Assembly: GCA_947167515.1 (NCBI GenBank)
Contig: CAMVIM010000023.1
Span: 1 to 58,808 of the forward strand
Source: an uncultured Prevotellaceae bacterium
GTDB lineage: Bacteria > Bacteroidota > Bacteroidia > Bacteroidales > Bacteroidaceae
Direction: 5' to 3'
Length of the DNA stretch: 58,808 bases
The notes under the pieces were generated by a model, which worked only from the letters and a program-made list of their open reading frames with translations, searched no databases and had not been told where the DNA came from. Position numbers and translations under genes: made by a program. Below, one piece after another: positions 15,969 to 24,468 of this stretch (position 1 is the first letter of the stretch; each line of letters begins with the position of its first letter).

Positions 15969-16742
15969 TCACTTGATGTTCTTCCGTATCTTCGTTAAGT
16001 ACTGCTGCATGTGCTCCTCGTCGCGGGTGTCGATGATTTCGATAATCTCTTTCATCTCCTTGCGAATCTGCTCCACCTGTCCTTTGGTGTAAGGGTTGAA
16101 GAGGATTTCTCGCAGGAGGGTGTCATCCTCAGAAAGAACGCCCTTGGCAATCTTCATGTGACGCTTGAAGGTGGTGCCTGGTGCATCCTGATGCTTCATC
16201 ACGGCTGCAAAGGCAAACGTGGAGATGAAGGGGATGGAGAGGGAGTAAGCCACCGTCTGGTCGTGCTCCTCGAAGGTGTATTCAAAGATGTTGAGGCCAA
16301 GACGCGAGTAGAGGTCTTTGAAGAAGCAACGCCCCATGTAGTCGCCTTCGTTGATGATGATGGCGTTCTCGTCGTTCAGTTTGCCCAAGTTGGCAAAAGT
16401 AGGGCCAAACATCGGGTGGGTGCTCACATAGTGGAAGCCGCTCTTCTCGTAGTACTCCTTAAAGCCAGTCTTCACCGACGAGATGTCGCTGAGGATGCAA
16501 GACTTGGGCAGATGCGGAATCACCTCGTCAAATACCTTGAGCGTGTATTTGAGGCTCACGGCGTTGATGAGCAGTTCTGGCTCAAAAGCGTCAATCTCAT
16601 CCAGCGACGTGAACCGCTGGGTGTTGTACATGAATCTCAGTCGCTTGGGGTCAATGTCATAGACCGCCACTTCGTGGTCGAACGAGAGCAGGTCAGTAAA
16701 GAACGACCCCATCTTTCCTGCTCCTAATATCAGTATTTTCAT
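15969..16742 (-). CDS. tyrA: Prephenate dehydrogenase
   Basis: Oxidatively decarboxylates prephenate to 4-hydroxyphenylpyruvate, the committed step to tyrosine. 257 residues. The Rossmann motif GAGKMGSFF is at residues 7-15 and an acidic residue ends the second strand (YDIDP), favouring NAD. The family core STHPMFGPTFANL (~125-137) supplies the substrate-binding His. No C-terminal ACT domain is present, so feedback control is probably not on this enzyme. Last gene of the pheA-aminotransferase-DAHPS/CM-tyrA operon, 15 bp after the preceding gene. Confidence 0.93.
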   Translation of the reverse strand: MKILILGAGKMGSFFTDLLSFDHEVAVYDIDPKRLRFMYNTQRFTSLDEIDAFEPELLINAVSLKYTLKVFDEVIPHLPKSCILSDISSVKTGFKEYYEKSGFHYVSTHPMFGPTFANLGKLNDENAIIINEGDYMGRCFFKDLYSRLGLNIFEYTFEEHDQTVAYSLSIPFISTFAFAAVMKHQDAPGTTFKRHMKIAKGVLSEDDTLLREILFNPYTKGQVEQIRKEMKEIIEIIDTRDEEHMQQYLTKIRKNIK

Positions 16743-16757
16743 AATTTCATGTACAAT

Positions 16758-17822
16758 TTACTTGTTGATGATTTCTATCTGCTGATGTACACTTTCCTCA
16801 TGAATGCTCTCGAACACTTTGGCGACGAAGTCGGGGCTCATGCCGCAGAGCGAGCCTTGCACACCGCGCTTTGACAGAATCTCGTTGTAGCGAGTGGCCT
16901 GCAACACCGTCATGTTGTGTTCTTTTTTGTAGTGACCGATTTCGCGGCATACACGCATACGCTTGGCGAGGATGTCCATGAGCTGGTTGTCCAGCTCGTC
17001 AATCTGCTTACGCATGCTGGTCAAGCCCTCGGTGGTGGTGTGCTCGTCACGGATGACAAGCAGGGAGAGAATGTAGTCAAGCACTTCGGGAGTCACCTGC
17101 TGCTTGGCATCGCTCCATGCTTTGTCGGGGTCACAGTGAGCCTCCACAATCAGACCATCGAAACCAAGGTCCATTGCCTGCTGACAGAGTGGAGCAATCA
17201 GCTCGCGACGGCCGCCGATGTGCGAGGGGTCGCAGATGATGGGCAGGTTGGGTATGCGGCGATGCAGCTCAATGGGAATCTGCCACATCGGTGCATTGCG
17301 GTAAATCTTCTGCTCGTAGCTGGAGAAGCCGCGATGGATGGCTCCCATGCGCTTCACACCAGCTTGGTTGATGCGTTCAAGTGCACCAATCCACAGCTCG
17401 ATGTCTGGGTTGACAGGGTTCTTCACAAACACAGGCACATCCACGCCTTTCAGCGCATCGGCCAGTGCCTGCACGGCAAAGGGATTGGCTGTGGTGCGGG
17501 CTCCTATCCAGAGGATGTCTATGTCGTACTTCAGCGCCAGTTCCACATGCTCGGGTGTAGCCACCTCTGTGGATATGAGCATGTGGGTCTCTTCCTTCAC
17601 TTGTTTCATCCAGGGGAGTGCCTTCTCGCCGTTGCCTTCGAAGCCTCCGGGTTTGGTGCGTGGCTTCCAAACGCCGGCACGGAAGTTGTGACAGCCCTTC
17701 ATGGCCAGTTCACGTGCAGTTTGCATCACTTGCTCCTCAGTCTCGGCGGAGCATGGGCCAGCAATCACGAATGGGCGTTCGTTGTCGCTTGGCAAACCTA
17801 ATTTTTCTAAATCTAATTCCAT
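16758..17822 (-). CDS. Bifunctional DAHP synthase / chorismate mutase (type II)
   Basis: Fusion of the first shikimate-pathway enzyme with chorismate mutase. Residues ~1-255 are a type I-beta-like DAHP synthase (IAGPCSAETEEQ, FRAGVWKPRTKPGGFEG, CDPSHIGGRRE, EAHCDPDKAWSDAKQQ). Residues ~265-354 are an AroQ helical chorismate mutase (LTSMRKQIDELDNQLMDILAKRM, REIGHYKKEHNM). The fusion is typical of Bacteroidales and channels chorismate to prephenate for the flanking pheA and tyrA products. It sits in the middle of the operon. A palindromic repeat element fills the 124-bp gap to the upstream aminotransferase. Confidence 0.94.
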   Translation of the reverse strand: MELDLEKLGLPSDNERPFVIAGPCSAETEEQVMQTARELAMKGCHNFRAGVWKPRTKPGGFEGNGEKALPWMKQVKEETHMLISTEVATPEHVELALKYDIDILWIGARTTANPFAVQALADALKGVDVPVFVKNPVNPDIELWIGALERINQAGVKRMGAIHRGFSSYEQKIYRNAPMWQIPIELHRRIPNLPIICDPSHIGGRRELIAPLCQQAMDLGFDGLIVEAHCDPDKAWSDAKQQVTPEVLDYILSLLVIRDEHTTTEGLTSMRKQIDELDNQLMDILAKRMRVCREIGHYKKEHNMTVLQATRYNEILSKRGVQGSLCGMSPDFVAKVFESIHEESVHQQIEIINK

Positions 17823-17866
17823 ATTGTGTATTGTTTTTAATGGACATGAATATAAAATTTATGATA

Positions 17867-17948
17867 AATTCGTGGTTAATTCGTGATAATTCGTGTTTTT
17901 ACTTTTAACATGAATTTCCATGAATTGTTCATGAATTATTCATCAATT
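17867..17948. repeat. Palindromic element with 10-11-bp repeats
   Basis: Three AATTCGTG copies (17867, 17878, 17888) are followed by four near-inverse copies CATGAATT/CATCAATT (17909, 17919, 17930, 17941), so the RNA could fold with G-U pairs. It lies inside the aromatic operon between two genes, and the last copy touches the aminotransferase stop. Confidence 0.7.
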
Positions 17949-19137
17949 ATTTTTTGTTGAATACCTCGTCAATTCGTTGTAATGCAATTTTCATGTTTTC
18001 ATCCTTCGCACAAAGCGAGATGCGGATGTATCGCTTGCCGTTACTTCCGAAGATGAAGCCTGGGGTGATGAAGACGCGAGCCTCGTGCAGCACTTTCTCC
18101 GTCAAGTCTTCCACATCGGCAATGCTGTCGGGGATGCGTCCCCAAAGGAACATGCCCTGCTGTTTCGGGTCAAAGGTGCAACTGAGAGTGGTCATGATGT
18201 CCTCAGCAATCTTGCGACGGGTGGCGTAGGTCTCAATGTTCGCATGAGTGTGCCATGCTTCCGAGTTCTCGTAGGCTTGTGCAGCAGCCAGCTGCAGTGG
18301 ACGGAAAGTGCCAGAGTCGATGTTGCTTTTGATTTTTAGAATCCACTGCACGAAAGTGCTGTTCGTGGCCAGCATGCCCACACGCCAACCTGGCATGTTG
18401 TGGCTCTTCGACATTGAGTTGAACTCGATGCAGCACTCTTTCGCTCCTGGAACTTGCAGAATGCTCAGGTGTTCATCGCGATTCAGGATGAAAGAGTAGG
18501 GGTTGTCATTCACCACTACGATGTTGTGCTTCTGTGCAAACGCTACAATCTTTTCATACAGTTCGCGGGTGGCACGTCCGCCTGTCGGCATGTTGGGGTA
18601 GTTCGTCCACATGAGTTTCACACCCGTCAAGTCCATTGCCTCCAACTGCTCGAAGTCTGGCTGCCAGCCATTGCTCTCCAGAAGATCGTAGTTCACAATC
18701 TGCTGACCCAGAATCTTGCTCAACGAAGTATAGGTGGGGTAGCCAGGATTGGGCACCAGCACCTTATCACCAGGGTTGCAGAGTGCCAAAGTCACGTGCA
18801 GGATGCCCTCCTTACTTCCGATGAGTGGCTGGATTTCTGTGTCAGGATCAAGCGTCACACCGTACCAACGCTGATAGAAGTTGGCCATTGCCTTACGCAG
18901 TTCAGGGATACCGACTGTAGGCTGATAGCCGTGGGCATCAGGGCGATGGGCATGCTCACAGAGCACGTCAATGGTTTCTGCACTGGGTGGCATGTCGGGC
19001 GATCCGATGGCAAGCGAGATGATGTCTTTGCCCTCGGCATTCAATTTCGCCACTTCCTTGAGTTTTCTTGAAAAGTAGTACTCGCTGACGAGCGACAGAC
19101 GCTCAGCGGGTTGTATCTTACATTGTTTGTCTTCCAT
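17947..19137 (-). CDS. PLP-dependent aromatic/aspartate-type aminotransferase
   Basis: 396-residue fold type I aminotransferase. The PLP lysine is within FNSMSKSHNMPGWRVG (~240-255), and the cofactor-contacting NDNPYSF motif and C-terminal RISLC arginine are present. In this operon the likely role is transamination of phenylpyruvate and 4-hydroxyphenylpyruvate to Phe and Tyr; the wider class also includes LL-diaminopimelate-like and alanine-type enzymes, so the exact substrate is inferred from context. Its start overlaps pheA by 20 bp, so translation is probably coupled. Confidence 0.85.
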   Translation of the reverse strand: MEDKQCKIQPAERLSLVSEYYFSRKLKEVAKLNAEGKDIISLAIGSPDMPPSAETIDVLCEHAHRPDAHGYQPTVGIPELRKAMANFYQRWYGVTLDPDTEIQPLIGSKEGILHVTLALCNPGDKVLVPNPGYPTYTSLSKILGQQIVNYDLLESNGWQPDFEQLEAMDLTGVKLMWTNYPNMPTGGRATRELYEKIVAFAQKHNIVVVNDNPYSFILNRDEHLSILQVPGAKECCIEFNSMSKSHNMPGWRVGMLATNSTFVQWILKIKSNIDSGTFRPLQLAAAQAYENSEAWHTHANIETYATRRKIAEDIMTTLSCTFDPKQQGMFLWGRIPDSIADVEDLTEKVLHEARVFITPGFIFGSNGKRYIRISLCAKDENMKIALQRIDEVFNKK

Positions 19138-19960
19138 CTTTATATTCTCCTAAAATTTTGAATTCTTTGGTTAGTGGGATGATGGCGTCTATTGATTGAC
19201 GATAGCGGGTTAGGTCATCGTACAGCACATCTACATAGAACAGATATTCCCATTCCTTTCCGATGATGGGCAACGACTGAATCTTCGTCAGGTTGATGTG
19301 GTAGAAAGAAAGGATGGCAAGCACGTGGCTCAGCGAACCCTCCTCATGAGGCAGCGAGAAAACGATGCTCGCCTTGTTTGCCTCCGTCAGCGGACGGAGC
19401 AGGTCTGCCTTGTTGGGGTTCGACACCACGAGGAATCTGGTGAAGTTGTGTTTGTTGTCTTCGATGTGGTCTTCCAGCACCTTCAGCCCGTACATCCGTG
19501 CAGCCTCTGCGTGGCAGATGGCTGCCCATCCACGCTTCTGCCCCTCGCCAATCATCTTCGCGCTACCAGCTGTGTCCTCAGCCTCCACGTGCTTGATGTG
19601 TGGATGCTTCTCGAGGAAGTGGCGACACTGCATCAGCGCCACAGGGTGAGAGTGAATCTCCGTGATGGTGTCCCAATCGTCCTCTGGCAGACAACAGATG
19701 CAGTGCGTGATGTGCAGTTTGTGCTCACCCACGATGGTCGTGCCCGAGTCCCTCAGCAGTTCGTAGTTGTGCAACAGCGAACCTGCAATCGTGTTCTCGA
19801 TGGCAAGCATGCCGATGGTCGTCGGGTCTTGCTTCATCGAGGCAAACACCTCCTCGAACGTCGCGCAGCATACCAGTTGCACCTGCTGACCCTCGAAGTA
19901 GAGGTGAGCGGCAATGTCGTGAAACGAGCCTGTTAAACCTTGTATCGCAATCTTTCTCAT
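19118..19960 (-). CDS. pheA: Prephenate dehydratase
   Basis: Converts prephenate to phenylpyruvate. 280 residues: catalytic periplasmic-binding-like domain (AIQGLTGSFHDIAA near the start, MLAIENTIAGSL, and the catalytic TRF motif in NFTRFLVV at ~170), followed by an ACT domain (~190-280). In the ACT domain the usual ESRP phenylalanine-binding motif reads QSLP (KIQSLPIIG), which may alter feedback sensitivity; I believe this variant is common in Bacteroidota. First structural gene of the operon, preceded by an aromatic leader peptide and hairpin. Confidence 0.93.
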   Translation of the reverse strand: MRKIAIQGLTGSFHDIAAHLYFEGQQVQLVCCATFEEVFASMKQDPTTIGMLAIENTIAGSLLHNYELLRDSGTTIVGEHKLHITHCICCLPEDDWDTITEIHSHPVALMQCRHFLEKHPHIKHVEAEDTAGSAKMIGEGQKRGWAAICHAEAARMYGLKVLEDHIEDNKHNFTRFLVVSNPNKADLLRPLTEANKASIVFSLPHEEGSLSHVLAILSFYHINLTKIQSLPIIGKEWEYLFYVDVLYDDLTRYRQSIDAIIPLTKEFKILGEYKDGRQTM

Positions 19961-19979
19961 ATATTATATAGAATGTATA

Positions 19980-20065
19980 AGCCCCACTCATCAGAGCGGG
20001 GCTATATTGTTTCTTTCCTATGTTTCAGTCACATGATTGTTAGAACACACATAACTACCCGCTCT
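19980..20065 (-). promoter_or_regulatory. Attenuator-like hairpins ahead of pheA
   Basis: In transcript sense AGCCCCGCTC (20003-19994), a TGAT loop, and GAGTGGGGCT (19989-19980) form a strong hairpin ending 19 nt before the pheA ATG. An alternative 8-bp pairing joins AGAGCGGG (20065-20058, overlapping the leader stop codon) to CCCGCTCT (20000-19993), which would break the first hairpin. The U-run after the hairpin is weak, so control may act on translation rather than termination. Confidence 0.7.
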
Positions 20066-20121
20066 TACTCCTTTGTAAAGTAAAAGTAAAAATAGTAATA
20101 TGCGTTAAACAATGACTTCAT
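20065..20121 (-). CDS. Phe/Tyr-rich leader peptide of the aromatic operon
   Basis: An 18-codon frame encodes MKSLFNAYYYFYFYFTKE: five Tyr and four Phe, nine of 18 residues, eight of them in a row at positions 8-15. It lies 27 nt below the -7 box, so it is at the very start of the transcript, and its stop codon abuts the 5' strand of the alternative hairpin. This is the classical layout of ribosome-mediated attenuation: stalling at scarce Tyr or Phe codons would release downstream expression. It would be missed by length cut-offs in gene calling. Confidence 0.8.
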   Translation of the reverse strand: MKSLFNAYYYFYFYFTKE

Positions 20122-20147
20122 TTGTCTTTTTTGCTTTAAATCGAGTG

Positions 20148-20178
20148 CAAAAGTACACACTTTCTCCGAAACTGCCAA
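20148..20178 (-). promoter_or_regulatory. Promoter of the aromatic amino acid operon
   Basis: Minus-strand TTG (20178-20176), a 20-nt spacer, then TACTTTTG (20155-20148). Start expected near 20141, just ahead of the leader peptide. Confidence 0.75.
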
Positions 20179-20221
20179 CACTTTTCCAGAAAAAATGCAG
20201 TTTAAGTGGAAAAAAGTTTCG

Positions 20222-20728
20222 TTACTTCTTCCAAAGTCTCAGTAAAGCCCATGTGCCAAATACTTGCAGCAGTAGGCCTGGCCAGCCGATGGTGAAGTCG
20301 GCGAGGGTGGCTGCGATGCCGCCTGTGAGGGCTAATTCGGCAAGACCTCCCAACAATTCTGTTGCGAGCACGACGCCGAGGAGGAGGATTAGGTTGACTT
20401 TCTTGAAGTATTGGGCAGTAAAGCCTGCGGCCAAGGCGAGGAAAGCGAGTTTGAGTGCCATGAGGGGAATGACGCTCCAGAGGGGTGCACCCCAAAGCAG
20501 GTTGTTCACGATGGGTGATGCGAGGGCCGCCAGGAGCCCTGTCTTCCACCCCAGTTTGTAGGCACCAGTCAGAATGACGAACGACAGCGGGGCGAACATG
20601 ATGCCTCCCTGCGGAATGAGGTGGAACAGTTGGGGCAGCACCATGTTGGCCACCACAAACAGAGCCGCCCAGAGGTAGGTCTTTCCCTCGGCATAATCAA
20701 AAGAATAGAGTTTTACGTTAGTAGTCAT
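20222..20728 (-). CDS. ECF-type transporter substrate-binding (S) component
   Basis: 168-residue integral membrane protein with about five to six hydrophobic helices (AALFVVANMVLPQLF, APLSFVILTGAYKLG, LLAALASPIVNNLLWG and others), the size and composition of ECF transporter S components that bind vitamins or metals and borrow a shared energising module. No EcfA/EcfT genes are nearby. The ligand cannot be assigned. It follows the HD-domain gene by 33 bp on the same strand and is likely co-transcribed with it. Confidence 0.65.
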   Translation of the reverse strand: MTTNVKLYSFDYAEGKTYLWAALFVVANMVLPQLFHLIPQGGIMFAPLSFVILTGAYKLGWKTGLLAALASPIVNNLLWGAPLWSVIPLMALKLAFLALAAGFTAQYFKKVNLILLLGVVLATELLGGLAELALTGGIAATLADFTIGWPGLLLQVFGTWALLRLWKK

Positions 20729-20761
20729 AAGCGTGTTGTGTTTTATGTTTATCTCTTATTG

Positions 20762-21406
20762 TCACTTTTTCATGACTCTCAAATTTCCAGGCTTTTCAAT
20801 CACCAGATCCAGCATCGCATCCACCATCACATCGGGCAGCAAGAGGCGAGGGTCATTTGTCACCTTGCTGAGCGACTCCAGAAAGTGGGGAAGTTCCATG
20901 CGGTATATAGTCCTCATGTGCTCGTTGGAGTCGTTCGAGTTCGAGCATGAATAGGTGATATTCGCCAGTCGGTCAGCCAGTTTTACAAAGGGGGCATAGG
21001 GAGTTTCCCGAATGCCCTGATAGTATTTTTCACCAGCCCGCTCAGCGCGTGTGCGTCCCTTGTCGTTGGTCAGTGCATAGACAATCTCCGCTGCCATGTA
21101 CGACTGGCGGTCACCCATCCAGCGGTGCGCTATCTTGTTGATGTCGTTGTAAGTCTGCCGCGCATCCTCGATGCTGTCGTGGTAGTAGGCACCGAAGAAC
21201 AGCGGCAACACATCGCGCTCCTCCTGACATACCAAGTGGCCGTACTTAAACACCGATGCCGTCACCATGTCGAGGTGAAACCCATACGGATGCACCTTGT
21301 CGTAGTGCTGGTTCACGTGCTCGTGCAGCGTATGCGCCGACTCCTTGATTTCCTCCAGTTCCTTGGCATACTTCTTTATATACCCTTGAAATTCGTTCTC
21401 TGTCAT
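20762..21406 (-). CDS. HD-domain phosphohydrolase, SpoT-like
   Basis: 214-residue protein with the metal-dependent HD signature of RelA/SpoT-type hydrolases: HLDM, AYYHDSIEDAR (~80-90) and KLADRLANI (~145-153). It lacks synthetase, TGS and ACT domains, so it resembles small alarmone or nucleotide hydrolases, but ppGpp hydrolysis is only an inference. Start 21406 (MTENEFQGY) is set by the -7 box TAATTTTG on the minus strand at 21428-21435; the longer open frame to 21643 runs through that promoter and is rejected. Confidence 0.75.
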   Translation of the reverse strand: MTENEFQGYIKKYAKELEEIKESAHTLHEHVNQHYDKVHPYGFHLDMVTASVFKYGHLVCQEERDVLPLFFGAYYHDSIEDARQTYNDINKIAHRWMGDRQSYMAAEIVYALTNDKGRTRAERAGEKYYQGIRETPYAPFVKLADRLANITYSCSNSNDSNEHMRTIYRMELPHFLESLSKVTNDPRLLLPDVMVDAMLDLVIEKPGNLRVMKK

Positions 21407-21498
21407 GTCTTGGAAAGTTTCAGTTTGCAAAATTACATCAAAACATTGGAATCTCCAAATTTTTTCGGAACTTTGGCTTTTCGGACACTTTTTGTTCT

Positions 21499-22317
21499 CT
21501 ACTGGATGACGATGCCCTCGTGGATGGTGAGTTTGCGTGAGTCGATGCTGGCCATCCCGCCTGACTGCTTGGTGAGCTGGGCACATTCGCCTTTCAGCTC
21601 GACGTCGCTGGTGCCGCTGGCTTTCACGTTGAGGTTCTGGCACTTCACGTCGAGTTTGGCTTCGCCTGCACCACTGATGAGCACACTGATGTCTTTGGCC
21701 TTCATGTCAACGTTCATGTCGCCTGCACCGCTGATGAGCACGTCGGCATTTCCTTTGCACTTGATTTTCTCGGCGCTGATGTCACCCGCTCCGCTGATAC
21801 GGAGGCTGAAGTTCTGGCATTTGAGACGGTTGATTTCTACGTCGCCAGCTCCTGAGATGTCGATGCAGAGGTCGTTGCTGAGTGCCAACGTGTCCTTCAG
21901 CTCAATGTCGCCCGTACCAGCCACGTCGATGCGCTCCAGCGTGGGGGTGGTGATGATGATTTTGATGCTGGGTTGCCTCTTGTCAGCTGTCTCCTTGAGG
22001 GCGATGGTGAGGGTGCCGTCTTTTACGTAGATGTCATTGCCACTGATGGCTTTCTCGTTGCCGTATGCCTCCACCTTCGTCTCGTCGCCTTGGGTGAGCT
22101 TGATGTCGGCGTTGCCTTGCAGGTCAATGCGTGTGAAGTCTTCCAGCTGTAGGGTTTTGGTCACGACCTTGCCCCATTTTTTGCTGTCTCGGAAGTCGTC
22201 TTTTCCTGCTTCCTTGCGGACGATGGTTCTGAGTTCCTCTGGCGAGAAGTTGCAGGAGACGGTGCTGCATAGGGTGATGCCGAGGCAGATGGCGAGGATG
22301 AGTTTGTAGCTCTTCAT
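21499..22317 (-). CDS. Head-GIN-domain (DUF2807) lipoprotein
   Basis: 272 residues. Lipoprotein signal peptide with cleavage before Cys (LCSTVSC, ~18-22), then a long right-handed beta-helix-like domain built from repeats ending in GxGDIxL / SGAGDVxI (for example VAGTGDIELKD, ISGAGDVEINR, ISGAGDISAEK). This is the putative auto-transporter adhesin head-GIN domain widespread in Bacteroidota envelopes. Last gene of the operon ABC ATPase - permease - GntR regulator - GIN lipoprotein, 4 bp from the regulator. Role unknown; the operon resembles envelope-stress units. Confidence 0.82.
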   Translation of the reverse strand: MKSYKLILAICLGITLCSTVSCNFSPEELRTIVRKEAGKDDFRDSKKWGKVVTKTLQLEDFTRIDLQGNADIKLTQGDETKVEAYGNEKAISGNDIYVKDGTLTIALKETADKRQPSIKIIITTPTLERIDVAGTGDIELKDTLALSNDLCIDISGAGDVEINRLKCQNFSLRISGAGDISAEKIKCKGNADVLISGAGDMNVDMKAKDISVLISGAGEAKLDVKCQNLNVKASGTSDVELKGECAQLTKQSGGMASIDSRKLTIHEGIVIQ

Positions 22318-22321
22318 GGTG

Positions 22322-22687
22322 CTATTGTTCCATTTGATGTTTGATGATTCCGTGGTTTAACTCTTCCATCGTGATGTCGAGGCTTGCCATTTGCCGTGCC
22401 ACTTCGGGCAGGGTGATGGTGAGGAATTCCTGGCGTTTCATCTGGCGGATGGATTCTTTGGCCCCTCCGCTGACGAAGTAGCCGAGGCCGCGTTTGGTGT
22501 AGATGATGTTTTGGCCTTGCAGCCAATCGTAGGCACGGGCGCAAGTGTTGGCATTCACTTCCACCGTGGCGGCATATTCGCGTACGCTGGGGATGCGTTC
22601 GTCCTCCAACAGCTTGCTCTGTAGGATTTCTTCGCAGATGCGGTCGGCTATCTGTAGATAAATGGCTTTATTGTCTTTGAAGTGCAT
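22322..22687 (-). CDS. GntR-family (YtrA-type) repressor
   Basis: 121 residues. N-terminal winged helix (IYLQIADRICEEIL, RIPSVREYAATVEVNANTCARAYDWL) and a short ~45-residue C-terminal helical part, the hallmark of YtrA-subfamily GntR regulators, which lack a large ligand domain and usually control an adjacent ABC transporter. The matching operator (GTGTA...TACAC, 24469-24490) lies at the operon promoter, so autoregulation is expected. Typical ligands are cell-wall-active stresses rather than small metabolites. Confidence 0.88.
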   Translation of the reverse strand: MHFKDNKAIYLQIADRICEEILQSKLLEDERIPSVREYAATVEVNANTCARAYDWLQGQNIIYTKRGLGYFVSGGAKESIRQMKRQEFLTITLPEVARQMASLDITMEELNHGIIKHQMEQ

Positions 22688-22720
22688 AGGCTTTTTGTTG
22701 GGTGCAACATGCGAGTAGGG

Positions 22721-23674
22721 TTATTTGTTAAATGCGGAGGTGATTTGGGCATGGGTGTAGCGGCGGTAGCTCCACCACATGAGGAGGGCTGAGAAGGCAA
22801 GGGCGAGGACTCCCAAGGTGATGGTGAGGCCGATGAAGAAGTTGCCCATATCGTTGCCGGCTGTCTCCCAGTCATCGATGCTGCTGATAGCTTGGTCGGC
22901 GGCGATGGCTGTGAAGATGAAGAAGCCGATGGTGCCGATGGTGCCGATGATTTGCAAGGCAATGTAGGTGAGGATGATGTTGTACTTGTACTTCAGCGCG
23001 TTGCCGAAGAAGAAGATGATGGTCTCGCAGATGACCGATGAGATAATGAGGAAGGTGGTGGCATAGAGCATGCGCGCTTCAGTTTCGTTCATTTGGGTGC
23101 TGTCGCCGTTTACGCTGATTATCGGCAGGCTCATGAAGTTGCTGTCGTGGGTGGTGAAGGTGAGGAGCTGCCAGGCTGATGCGGTGAGGGAGCCGACTCC
23201 GTTGCTGGCACCGAACACCATGAGGGTAAGCAAGGCGTTGAGCCCGTCGGCTACGAGCAGGGAGGCTATGCAGAGCACGAAGCCTCCGACGAGTGTGATA
23301 AGGGCGTGCCAGGTGAATTTCTCCAGGTTGGTGGCTGGCAGCGTGAGTTCGGTGATGCGTCCTTGCTTGTTGCGCAGGTTGTGTGCCCAGCAGCCGGCGA
23401 AGATGGCCAACATCAGGAAGATGAATCCTGCTTCGTAGAGGGTGGTGATATAGTTCCACGTATAGTGGGAGAAGTCTCCCGGAACAGGTGGAGCGCCCCA
23501 TTCTTCAGCTCTATCGGCAACGTCTTTATAGATGTTGTAGCGTGTGATGAAGCCAAGCATGGCAATGCCTATGATTCCGGCAAGGGTGACGAGTGCCATG
23601 TTGCGGAAGAAGGCTTTATTGATGGCGAGGTCGTATTTTGCGAAGTTCGCAAATCTGGTTTTATTGAAAGACAT
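22721..23674 (-). CDS. ABC transporter membrane subunit
   Basis: 317-residue polytopic protein with about six hydrophobic segments (MALVTLAGIIGIAML, AGFIFLMLAIFAGC, ITLVGGFVLCIASLLVADG, and others), lacking an ATPase domain or signal peptide. It lies 26 bp after the ATPase gene and before the YtrA-type regulator, so it is the permease partner. The substrate is not evident; such systems in this position are often drug- or envelope-stress-linked exporters. Confidence 0.72.
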   Translation of the reverse strand: MSFNKTRFANFAKYDLAINKAFFRNMALVTLAGIIGIAMLGFITRYNIYKDVADRAEEWGAPPVPGDFSHYTWNYITTLYEAGFIFLMLAIFAGCWAHNLRNKQGRITELTLPATNLEKFTWHALITLVGGFVLCIASLLVADGLNALLTLMVFGASNGVGSLTASAWQLLTFTTHDSNFMSLPIISVNGDSTQMNETEARMLYATTFLIISSVICETIIFFFGNALKYKYNIILTYIALQIIGTIGTIGFFIFTAIAADQAISSIDDWETAGNDMGNFFIGLTITLGVLALAFSALLMWWSYRRYTHAQITSAFNK

Positions 23675-23700
23675 GATAGTTGGGAATTAGGAGTTAAGAA

Positions 23701-24441
23701 TTAGGAGTAGAGGTGAGCTTTATTAAGGGCTTCGATGAAGAGTTCTTCCAGATTGACGGGCTGCTCCATGTTCATCTTCTCGTTGAGCAGGACAGCGTTC
23801 TGCTCGATGATGGTCACGTGGTCGAGCAGGGTCTCCACGTCGCGCACCTGATGGGTGGAGATGATGACTATCTGGTCCTCGCGCATACCTTGTGCCACCA
23901 CCTTGCGGAACTGGCTCTTGCTGGGGATGTCGAGTCCGTTGGTGGGTTCGTCCATCAGCAGAAGCTTCGTGCGGGTGGCGAGGGCGATGCACATGTAGAT
24001 TTTCTTTTTCTGCCCCATGGAGAGGGCGCCGAGATTGATACGTGGAATGCCGTCGGCATCGGGGGTGGCACCGTTTACGCCCTGCATCTCAAAGACTTCG
24101 AGCAGGCGCACGAGCAGCTGGCTGTCGAAGTGGGGGTAGAAGGGACGGAGCACCTTCACGTAGTCGGGTAGCAGGATGGAGGGCAGATTATATTCTTCGG
24201 GCACGATGAACATTTCCTGGAGTGTATCGGGATTGCGCTCTTGGGTGTTGGTTCCGTCGAAGGTGATGCAGCCTTGTCGTGGGCGCAGCAGTCCCATGAT
24301 GAGGTATAGCAGGGTGCTCTTGCCGGTGCCGTTCTTGCCCAACAGACCGTAGATGCCTGGCTCGTCGTAGGAGAGCGAGAAGTTTTCCAGCACGTTGTGC
24401 ATGGCGTTGTAGCCATAGGTGATGTTCTGAATCTGTAGCAT
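23701..24441 (-). CDS. ABC transporter ATP-binding protein
   Basis: 246 residues. Walker A GLLGKNGTGKST (~33-44), ABC signature GALSMGQKKKIYM (~140-152, with a relaxed SMGQ), Walker B LLLMDEPTNGLD (~162-173) and switch His in IISTHQ (~195-200). First gene of the four-gene operon, read from the promoter at 24493-24500. A single half-transporter ATPase, presumably forming a homodimer with two copies of the neighbouring permease. Confidence 0.9.
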   Translation of the reverse strand: MLQIQNITYGYNAMHNVLENFSLSYDEPGIYGLLGKNGTGKSTLLYLIMGLLRPRQGCITFDGTNTQERNPDTLQEMFIVPEEYNLPSILLPDYVKVLRPFYPHFDSQLLVRLLEVFEMQGVNGATPDADGIPRINLGALSMGQKKKIYMCIALATRTKLLLMDEPTNGLDIPSKSQFRKVVAQGMREDQIVIISTHQVRDVETLLDHVTIIEQNAVLLNEKMNMEQPVNLEELFIEALNKAHLYS

Positions 24442-24468
24442 GGTTGTCGTTGTTTATGTGTGACATTA

